Shown here one piece after another: positions 55,248-61,823 of a stretch of DNA of 64,000 nucleotides; within the stretch, counting starts at the first letter, position 1, and each line of letters starts with the position of its first letter. A program made the translations under genes and the position numbers. The notes beneath the pieces are model-generated. The model ran no database searches, was not told the origin of the DNA, and was given only the letters and a program-made list of their open reading frames with translations. The stretch is from an uncultured Lentisphaerota bacterium. Its GTDB lineage: Bacteria; Verrucomicrobiota; Kiritimatiellia; CAIQIC01. The DNA lies in contig CAITZM010000027.1 of the NCBI GenBank assembly GCA_903896925.1, forward strand, positions 1 through 64,000, written 5' to 3'.

Positions 55248-56258
55248 ATGAACTTGAAGACTAAGTATATGGGTTTGGAACTCAAGAACCCGCTCGTCGC
55301 CTCGGCGGGCCCGCTCTCCGACTCCGTCGAGAACATCCAGAAGCTCGCCGCCGCCGGCGTCAGCGCCGTCGTGATGTTCTCCCTGTTCGAGGAGCAGCTC
55401 AAAGCCGAAGCCAATGCGCTCGACGCGCAACTGGCCGCCGGGACCGACAGCTTTGCGGAGTCCCTGAGCTACTTCCCTCCGGCCAACGACTACAAGGTCG
55501 GCCCGGAACAGTACCTGGAGCTGCTCCACAAGGCCTCGCAGGCCGTCGACATTCCGATCATCGGCAGCTTGAACGGCATTTCGTCCGCGGGCTGGATCGA
55601 GTACGCGCGCAAGATGCAGGATGCCGGCGCCCGGGGCATCGAGCTGAACATCTATTACATGCCCACCGATCCGTCGCTCTCCGCGAGCGCGATCGAGAAA
55701 CAGTACATCGCGGTCGTGGCGGCGGTGAAGGCGGCGGTGACCATCCCGGTCGCCGTCAAGCTCTCCCCCTACTTCACCTCGATCGCCAACGTCGCGCGCA
55801 AGCTCAAGCGCGCCGGCGCCGACGCGCTCGTGCTGTTCAACCGGTTCTACCAGCCGGACTTTGACCTGAACGAGCTCGCGGTCGCCCCGACGCTGGAGCT
55901 GAGCCACGCGAACGAAATCCGCCTGCCCCTGCGCTGGATCGCGATCCTCCGCAGCCAGATGAAGATGTCGCTCGCCGCCACCACCGGCGTGCAGACGTCC
56001 GCGGAACTCGCGAAGTTCCTGCTCGCCGGCGCCGACGTGGTCATGACGACCTCGTCGCTGCTCCACCACGGCCCCGCCCACGCCACCAAGCTGCTCGCGG
56101 GCCTGGAGGAGTGGATGAAGACGAAGGAGTATACGAGCGTCAAGCAGATGAAGGGCGCGATGAGCCTCAAGAGCGTCGCCGACCCGACCGCCTTCGAGCG
56201 CGGCAACTACATCAAGATCATCGAAAAGTACAAGGCCGAATACACTCTGCCCGTGTAA
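55248..56258 (+). CDS. Dihydroorotate dehydrogenase-like FMN protein
   Basis: 336 aa, TIM barrel of the PyrD superfamily. The start was chosen at the ATG after AGAGGG. Opening MGLELKNPLVASAGPLSDSV, GIELNIYYMPTD, PVAVKLSPY and the C-terminal GADVVMTTSSLLHHG are typical of the dihydroorotate-dehydrogenase-like proteins often found beside pyruvate:ferredoxin oxidoreductase, distinct from true PyrD. The actual substrate is unknown. It lies between nifJ and ferredoxin, probably one transcript ending at the terminator at 56487. Confidence 0.88.
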   Translation: MNLKTKYMGLELKNPLVASAGPLSDSVENIQKLAAAGVSAVVMFSLFEEQLKAEANALDAQLAAGTDSFAESLSYFPPANDYKVGPEQYLELLHKASQAVDIPIIGSLNGISSAGWIEYARKMQDAGARGIELNIYYMPTDPSLSASAIEKQYIAVVAAVKAAVTIPVAVKLSPYFTSIANVARKLKRAGADALVLFNRFYQPDFDLNELAVAPTLELSHANEIRLPLRWIAILRSQMKMSLAATTGVQTSAELAKFLLAGADVVMTTSSLLHHGPAHATKLLAGLEEWMKTKEYTSVKQMKGAMSLKSVADPTAFERGNYIKIIEKYKAEYTLPV

Positions 56259-56288
56259 CCGACAACCCCAAAAAAGGAACGAAGCAAC

Positions 56289-56474
56289 ATGAAAGCATCC
56301 GTAGACGCCGGCACCTGCACCGGCTGCGAGCTCTGCATCCAAGTCTGTCCGGAAGTGTTCGAGATCGACAACGGTACGGCCAAGGCCAAGGTGGCCGTGG
56401 TCCCGGCCGCGTCCGAAGCCTCCGCCAAGGAAGCCGCGGACAGCTGCCCGGTCGCCTGCATCACGCTGAGCTGA
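56289..56474 (+). CDS. Single-cluster [4Fe-4S] ferredoxin
   Basis: 61 aa. Cys10, Cys13 and Cys16 (CTGCELC) plus Cys53 (CP) match the four ligands of Thermotoga/Moorella-type ferredoxins. Cys20 is present, but its usual disulfide partner near residue 43 is missing; an extra Cys57 is present instead. It is very likely the electron acceptor of the nifJ product encoded 1 kb upstream. AAAAAAGGAA precedes the start. Confidence 0.92.
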   Translation: MKASVDAGTCTGCELCIQVCPEVFEIDNGTAKAKVAVVPAASEASAKEAADSCPVACITLS

Positions 56475-56486
56475 ACCGCGCACGTT

Positions 56487-56530
56487 GAAAAAGCCCCGCC
56501 GGCCTTTGGCCTGCGGGGCTTTTCTTTTTC
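56487..56530 (+). terminator. Rho-independent terminator of the nifJ-ferredoxin unit
   Basis: AAAAGCCCCGC(C)GGCC pairs with GGCC(T)GCGGGGCTTTT around a TTT loop and is followed by CTTTTT. It begins 13 nt after the ferredoxin stop. Confidence 0.9.
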
Positions 56531-56753
56531 GGAGGGTCCGGCGGTGCGCCGTGGTGCCGGCCCGGGGCGCACTCACTATGTGCTTGCTTGCCTGAAAGAA
56601 TCATGGCAAAAAAGTGTCATGAGGAGTGTGGATACGGGTTTGCAGGTTGTCGTGGAACGGCCCCTTCGCCGAGGCCATGCTTTTGAGGGCCGGCTTTTGC
56701 GCAACGCACCCTGACGCTGTGCCGATAGTCGCCTACGGGAGGATGTCGGAGGA
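56531..56753. other. Intergenic leader before the FeeM-like gene
   Basis: No established gene. It contains CATGGC-AAAAAAGT-GTCATG (56602-56621), an imperfect inverted repeat, and ends in overlapping tiny reading frames described in the next entry. Confidence 0.5.
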
Positions 56754-56891
56754 ATGAACGCCAGCATGCACTGGCCGCAGAGGATGGTCAGCAGGACCCG
56801 CGCCGGGCGCCAGGCCGGACCACACGGCACCGTCACGGGAAGGCCCGGCCGGTTTAACGAACCCAACCACGACAGGCGCCTCACGCCATGA
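56754..56891 (+). CDS. Possible 45-codon leader ORF coupled to the FeeM-like gene
   Basis: ATG 56754 follows GGAGGA at very short spacing. The frame ends in TGA overlapping the FeeM-like start as ATGA (56888-56891). Product is basic (many Arg, Gly, Pro), with no known domain. It may be a translated leader or chance; a five-codon ORF (56743-56757) overlaps its start. Confidence 0.22.
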   Translation: MNASMHWPQRMVSRTRAGRQAGPHGTVTGRPGRFNEPNHDRRLTP

Positions 56892-57904
56892 AAGCGACCG
56901 AGCTGTCCAATCTACCGGTCCACCCTTCGGAGGTGCCCGCCGGCAAGCCCCACAAGTGGGCGCTCTGGCTGGCGCGCCAGTACGACAAAGGGCCGCGCAG
57001 CCTCGAACTGAACCTCGCGGTGCCCCGTCAGGATGCCGAGAGTTCGTTCGAGCGGGCACTGCGGCTGGTCCACGATGTGTATGTGAAAAAGCAATACATC
57101 GCCCCGCGCCCCTCGGGGCTGCATCTGAACCTGTTCCTGCTGCTGCCGCGCAGCCGCACCTTCATGATCCACGTCGGCCACCGGGTGATCGGCACCCTGT
57201 CGGTGGTGCTGGACTCCCCCTTCGGGCTGCCGGTGGACGCACTCTACCCGGAAGCGCTGGAGCAGCTCCGGCAAAGCCTGCCCGTGCCGAGCGAAGAGGT
57301 CGCCATGCTGTCCCAGCTGTTCTGGGACTCGACGGACTTCGCGCCGCTGGAAAAGTTCGTGAACCTGGAAAGCACGCGCATCGGAGAACTGACGGCGTTC
57401 GCCCTGGACGAGGCCTTCCAATCCCATACCGTCTCCTCCGCCAGCATCTCGCTGGAACTGATGCGGACTTCCTACAAGTATTCGGTCATGGCCGGCGTCT
57501 GCGGCTATGTGGTCGAGGTCAACCGCAGCCACGCCCAGTTCTACGAACGTTTCTGGGGCTTTAAAACCATCGCCACCGGCCGGGTGTTTCCGGCGGACCA
57601 GGAACCGGCGGTGGCGATGAACTGCTCGCCCTTGGAATTGACCAAGAATTTTGCCGAAGCGGAAAAATCCGCCGGCGGCATCGAATCGCTGCTGCTGCTG
57701 AAGCAGCGCGAACACGACGTGCTGGCGGCGGCGGTGCAAGTGCCCCTCATGTCGGCCGACACCCTGCGCTATTTCCTCGAACACCGGTTTCATCCCGAGG
57801 AACCCTCCGTCTGGGAGCGGGCCGCACCGCCGGAGCGCGCGGCGTTCGAAAAAGCCTACCAGCCCTTCGGCTACGATTTCTCGTGGGCGCATCATGACCG
57901 GTAA
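56888..57904 (+). CDS. FeeM-like N-acyl amino acid synthase (GNAT-type acyltransferase)
   Basis: 338 aa, cytoplasmic. The N-terminal two thirds resemble FeeM/AHL-synthase-type acyltransferases: FERALRLVHDVYVKKQYI, then LFLLLPRSRTFMIHVGHRVIGTLSVVLDSPFGLPVDALYPEAL, spaced like the acyl-ACP binding core. FeeM joins an acyl group from acyl-ACP to an amino acid. Related acyltransferases are also known beside PEP-CTERM/exosortase genes. The C-terminal 120 residues (AQFYERFWGFKTIATGRVFP onward) include a second GNAT-like segment. It overlaps or abuts the PaaK-like gene, suggesting joint production of an acylated metabolite. Confidence 0.72.
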   Translation: MKATELSNLPVHPSEVPAGKPHKWALWLARQYDKGPRSLELNLAVPRQDAESSFERALRLVHDVYVKKQYIAPRPSGLHLNLFLLLPRSRTFMIHVGHRVIGTLSVVLDSPFGLPVDALYPEALEQLRQSLPVPSEEVAMLSQLFWDSTDFAPLEKFVNLESTRIGELTAFALDEAFQSHTVSSASISLELMRTSYKYSVMAGVCGYVVEVNRSHAQFYERFWGFKTIATGRVFPADQEPAVAMNCSPLELTKNFAEAEKSAGGIESLLLLKQREHDVLAAAVQVPLMSADTLRYFLEHRFHPEEPSVWERAAPPERAAFEKAYQPFGYDFSWAHHDR

Positions 57905-57986
57905 ACGGACACACGCCGCAGCCGGTCCTGCGCCGCTACGCGACCCCGCCGGACCACCGGAGGCCAACCGGAAAGGAACCCAGCCG

Positions 57987-59417
57987 ATGCCAGCCACCGC
58001 ACTCCCTGCCAACCCGGCCGGACGCCGGGCGGCCATGGCGCAGCTCGCGCAGGCCCAGCCCGAGGAACTGCTGGCGTGCTCCCAAACCTTGGCGCTCGCA
58101 GCCTTCCACCGCGCCGCCGCCCGGGTGCCCGCCTACCAAACCATCCTCCGCCTGGCCGGTCTCGACCCCGACCGGGTCCGCACACCGGAAGACTTCCAGC
58201 GCCTCGTCCCGGTCACCGACAAGCACACCACGTTTGCAGCCTTCAGCCTGCCCGCGCTCTGCCAGGACGGCAGCCTGGCAGGCATGAAATCCGCCCTGAC
58301 GAGTTCCGGCCACTCAGGCATCTTCGCCTTCGGGATCAACACGGCCGAAGACGAGGCGAACGCGGCCCAGGCGGTGGATTTCGGCCTCCAATACCTGTTC
58401 CAGGTGGACGAGCGCAGGACGCTGTTGATCAATGCCCTGCCCATGGGCGTCAAGGTGCCCACCGTCGCCACCACCCTGGTGGAGACCAGCGTGCGCGAGG
58501 AAATGGTCATCGCCGCGGCCCGGAAACTATCCCCCTATTTCGAACAGACCATCCTCCTCGCCGAAGGCTCCTTCGCAAAGAAGATCCTCGAAGACGGCCG
58601 GGCCCAGGGCGTGGATTGGGCCGCGCTGCACACCGGACTCATCACCGGCGAGGAGACCACCGGCGAGAACTGGCGCACCTACATCGCCTCGCTGCTGGGC
58701 CGCGACGCCGACGACGAAGGCCGGTCACCCATCTACTCCTCGATGGGCATCGCGGAATGCGGCCTGAGCCTGTTCCATGAAACCCCCGAAACCATCCATA
58801 TCCGGCGGCTGGCCCACCAGGATCCGCATCTGCGCCAGTTGCTGTTTGGCGCCGACGCGCGCACGTGCCCGATGCTTTTCATCTACTCGCCGCTCCGCAC
58901 CCGGGTGGAGATCCTCGACCGCCAGACCCGGGGCGAGATCCTGCTGACGATGCTGAACCCCGGACTCAAAATACCGCTCATCCGCTACAAGCCCGGCGAC
59001 ATCGGGCGCCTCTATACGCGGCAGGAAGTGGCCGACGCCCTGCGCCGCTGTGACCATCCACACGAGCCGCTGCCCGCGTGGAAACTGCCGCTGCTCGCCA
59101 TCTACGGACGCGGCCAACACGTGCTGGCGCAAGGCGTCAAAGTTTTCCCGGAAGACATCAAGGAGGCGCTCTACCAGGACTTCAGCCTCGCCGCAGCGAT
59201 CACCGGCAACTTCAAGTTGCGCAACGAAGACGGCGGGCGGGCCGTGGTGGACCTCCAGCTCAAGCCCGGCGTGCAGCCGGCGCCGGAGCTGGTGCGACGG
59301 TTCGAAAACGCGGCCGCCGCCTATATCCCGGCACCGCTCGAGCCGCGGTTCCATGCGTACGCGGCCTGCCCCTTCGGCATGACCGTGGATTACGAGCGGA
59401 AGTTCAATTACGTCTGA
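57987..59417 (+). CDS. PaaK-like adenylate-forming enzyme
   Basis: 476 aa from the ATG with AAGGAA 8 nt upstream; a longer frame begins at 57894 and would overlap the FeeM-like stop by 11 nt. ANL-superfamily features: the phosphate-binding loop TSSGHSG (105-111), YSSMGIAECG, IRYKPGDIGRL (the RYxxGD element) and KVFPEDIKEAL, arranged as in phenylacetate-CoA ligase relatives. It presumably activates a carboxylic acid as adenylate. Partnership with the FeeM-like enzyme suggests it supplies or modifies the acyl or amino-acid moiety; that is inference. Its 3' end overlaps the convergent RsbU-like gene by 10 nt. Confidence 0.75.
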   Translation: MPATALPANPAGRRAAMAQLAQAQPEELLACSQTLALAAFHRAAARVPAYQTILRLAGLDPDRVRTPEDFQRLVPVTDKHTTFAAFSLPALCQDGSLAGMKSALTSSGHSGIFAFGINTAEDEANAAQAVDFGLQYLFQVDERRTLLINALPMGVKVPTVATTLVETSVREEMVIAAARKLSPYFEQTILLAEGSFAKKILEDGRAQGVDWAALHTGLITGEETTGENWRTYIASLLGRDADDEGRSPIYSSMGIAECGLSLFHETPETIHIRRLAHQDPHLRQLLFGADARTCPMLFIYSPLRTRVEILDRQTRGEILLTMLNPGLKIPLIRYKPGDIGRLYTRQEVADALRRCDHPHEPLPAWKLPLLAIYGRGQHVLAQGVKVFPEDIKEALYQDFSLAAAITGNFKLRNEDGGRAVVDLQLKPGVQPAPELVRRFENAAAAYIPAPLEPRFHAYAACPFGMTVDYERKFNYV

Positions 59418-60703
59418 GGCGCTTGCCTGGCCACGGCTGCGGCCCACCCGGGTACCGGCTCCGGCCGCGCCAGGCGCCGCACCGCCATCATCGTGATGTC
59501 GTCAAACGGGAGGGCGTCGCCGATGAACTGGTTCACGGCCCCCCCGACACGATCCAGCAGTTCATTGGCCGTGCCGGGACGCTCGACCAGGGCGAGCAAG
59601 CGCTCCTCCCCAAACGGCTCGTTCTGCGCGTTGCGCGCGTCGAACACGCCGTCGCTGTAGATGAAGAGGAGGTCGCCCGGCTCCAGCTGCGCGGTGCCGA
59701 TGGTGAATTCCGCGTCGGGGAAAATGCCGACGGCCGGCCCGGTCGGGCCCAGGCGCGTCTTGATGCCATAGGGCCCCAGCAGCAGGGGCGGCTCATGACC
59801 GCCGTTGATGTAACGGAGCGTGCCGGTGAGGGGATCGAAGGCGCCAAAGAACAGCGTCGCGAACATGTGGGCCTTGCGATGGGTGCAGGCGATATAATTA
59901 TTGGTGTCGCGGACCGCGCTGAGCAGGCTGGCCCGGGCATACGCGTCGGCCGCGGCGGGCGGCACGGGCGCGCCGTCCGCCGCAGGCGGCACCTGCTGTC
60001 CGGAATAATCGTGGTTGGCCACGGCGCGCAGCAGGCTGCGAAACAGCGCCATGAACAGCGCGGCCCCGACGCCTTTGTCGCACACGTCGCCCACGATGAA
60101 GGCGACATGCTGTTCCGGCGCCAGGGTGAAGGCGTCGTAAAAATCGCCCGCTACCTGGCGCGCGGCCTCGAACCGCGCCGCGACTTCCCACCCCGGTGGC
60201 TGGGGCAATTCATCGGGCAGAAAACCGCGCTGGATTTCGCGGCCGATCTCCAGTTCGTGCTCGATCGCCTTGAAGTAGCGCTGCTCGGTATCGCGCAGGT
60301 GTTTCTTTTCCAGGCAGGCGTTCACCCGCGCCGACAACAGCGCGCCGTTGAGCGGCTTGGAAAGGCAATCCTCCGCCCCCAGTTCGATGCTGCGCGCGAT
60401 GACCTCGAGTTCGCCGTAGCCCGAGATCATGATCACCGGCAGATGGCTCAGATGCTTGTCCGCTTTCACTTGCGCCAGCACCTCGAACCCGTCCATCTGA
60501 GGCATCATCACGTCGAGGAGCACGAGGTCGAAGGCTTCCTGTCTCATGAGCACCAGGGCCTCGGCGCCGCTGGCAGCTTCCGCGACCTGACGCCCCTGCC
60601 GCACCAGCCAGGCCGACATCACCTTGCGCAGCTGGCGGTCGTCGTCCACCACCAACACGTAGTCGCGCGCCGTGTCTCTTCCTTTGGCTTCAACGTTCTG
60701 CAT
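59408..60703 (-). CDS. Response regulator fused to PP2C/SpoIIE phosphatase (RsbU-like)
   Basis: 431 aa, soluble. A receiver domain (about 14-130; VLVVDDD, Asp64 in LVLLDVMMPQMDG, Lys in CLSKP) is joined by a coiled-coil-like helix (KKHLRDTEQRYFKAIEHELE) to a SpoIIE/PP2C domain (about 170-405; EIQRGFLP, VAGDFYDAF, VGDVCDKGVGAALFM, INGGHEPPLL, IYSDGVFDARN, FDDITMMAV). This architecture dephosphorylates an anti-sigma-factor antagonist. The two genes upstream on the same strand encode the matching kinase and STAS protein, so phosphorylation of Asp64 by an unlinked kinase would drive a partner switch. Confidence 0.92.
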   Translation of the reverse strand: MQNVEAKGRDTARDYVLVVDDDRQLRKVMSAWLVRQGRQVAEAASGAEALVLMRQEAFDLVLLDVMMPQMDGFEVLAQVKADKHLSHLPVIMISGYGELEVIARSIELGAEDCLSKPLNGALLSARVNACLEKKHLRDTEQRYFKAIEHELEIGREIQRGFLPDELPQPPGWEVAARFEAARQVAGDFYDAFTLAPEQHVAFIVGDVCDKGVGAALFMALFRSLLRAVANHDYSGQQVPPAADGAPVPPAAADAYARASLLSAVRDTNNYIACTHRKAHMFATLFFGAFDPLTGTLRYINGGHEPPLLLGPYGIKTRLGPTGPAVGIFPDAEFTIGTAQLEPGDLLFIYSDGVFDARNAQNEPFGEERLLALVERPGTANELLDRVGGAVNQFIGDALPFDDITMMAVRRLARPEPVPGWAAAVARQAPQT

Positions 60704-60761
60704 GGGACCCAGCTTTCATACCACCATCCCGCGACGGGGTCGCGCCGCCTTGTCGGTCAGT

Positions 60762-61286
60762 TCAGGGCACGGGGGGCTGGTCAGCGCCCGCCGCCGGGCG
60801 CACCGCACCGTGCGGCTTGATGTATTTGACCAGCCGCAGCGTGTTGGCGCCGTTCGCATCAGACCGGTAGCTGACTTCGTCCATGCAGCGGTGCATGATG
60901 GAAACGCCGTAGCCATTGGTCTTGCCTGCCTGCATCAGGACCTGCATGTCCTGGGGCCGGTAGCCGGCCCAATCGAAACGCCGGCCATGATCGGTGATTT
61001 CGATCACCAGCCGCCCGGGCTCGGGGCGGATCTCGATACAGATTTCCGGGGTATGCTCCTGGCGGTGCCATTGATGGTCAACCCCATAGGCGTGCTCGAT
61101 GACGTTGGAGCAGGCCTCATCCACCGCCAGTTCGACCTGGGCCACATCGTCCTCGGGCACGCCGGCCCGGCGGGCGGTGTCGCAAACCAGGCCCCGGATC
61201 GCGGCGAGATGGCACCCCATGCCGGGGGCGCGAATGAGCAGTTTTTCGGGTTGAACGGTCAGCCGGATTTTATCGGGTAATTTCAT
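60762..61286 (-). CDS. RsbW-like anti-sigma / serine kinase (HATPase_c)
   Basis: 174 aa. GHKL ATPase features: ELAVDEACSNVIEHAYG (N box), ITDHGRRFDW (G1) and GKTNGYGVSIMHRCMD (G2). It has the size and motifs of RsbW/SpoIIAB-type kinases that phosphorylate a STAS antagonist and bind a sigma factor. It has no sigma-factor gene nearby, so its second partner may be something else. It starts 10 nt after the STAS gene, clearly one operon. Confidence 0.9.
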   Translation of the reverse strand: MKLPDKIRLTVQPEKLLIRAPGMGCHLAAIRGLVCDTARRAGVPEDDVAQVELAVDEACSNVIEHAYGVDHQWHRQEHTPEICIEIRPEPGRLVIEITDHGRRFDWAGYRPQDMQVLMQAGKTNGYGVSIMHRCMDEVSYRSDANGANTLRLVKYIKPHGAVRPAAGADQPPVP

Positions 61287-61296
61287 GGCCGCTCGT

Positions 61297-61647
61297 TTAG
61301 CCGCAGGCAAACCCGTCCAAGGCCTCCTGCTCGCTGGTGTAGAGCCGGAGCACCTTGGTAAAGCCCAGCAGCGTGATGATCTTGAAGATGCGCTCCGGGA
61401 CGCTGAGCAGCTTGAAGTCGCCATGGTGTTCGCGCGACTGTGTCGAGAAACCGATAAAGGCCCCCAACCCGGCGCTGCCGATGTATTCCAGGTTGCGGCA
61501 ATCCACCACCACGCAATAGTGTCCTTGGGCGAACAACGTCTGCACCTGGGCCACCAGCTGCGGCAACGAGTACATATCCAGCGAACCCGTCAGGCGGATC
61601 ACGTCCACCGCCCCGCGCGTTTCCAGATCGATGCGAACCTCTTTCAT
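61297..61647 (-). CDS. STAS-domain anti-sigma factor antagonist (RsbV-like)
   Basis: 116 aa, single STAS domain: TGSLDMYSLPQLVAQVQTL, CVVVDCRNLEYIGSAGLGAF with Ser58 as the expected phosphorylation site, and IFKIITLLGFTKVLRLY. It is first in the three-gene partner-switching operon; predicted substrate of the RsbW-like kinase and the RsbU-like phosphatase. Confidence 0.92.
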   Translation of the reverse strand: MKEVRIDLETRGAVDVIRLTGSLDMYSLPQLVAQVQTLFAQGHYCVVVDCRNLEYIGSAGLGAFIGFSTQSREHHGDFKLLSVPERIFKIITLLGFTKVLRLYTSEQEALDGFACG

Positions 61648-61823
61648 AGTGATGCCTTACAGTAGCTGACGTAGTTTAGCACCCCTGCTCCGGCATGGCA
61701 AGGTGCGCTCAGTTGCATGCGCTCAGTGCATATCCGGTGCACAATCCACGTCCACACGCCAGAACGCGGACAGCAAAGCCTCGCTTCCTGACCTCTGCCC
61801 TCTGACTTCTGACCTCTGCCCGC

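Noticed and set aside
55248-56258. Pyrimidine-pathway dihydroorotate dehydrogenase (pyrD)
   Set aside because: Sequence and position beside nifJ fit the dihydroorotate-dehydrogenase-like group of unknown substrate, not canonical PyrD.
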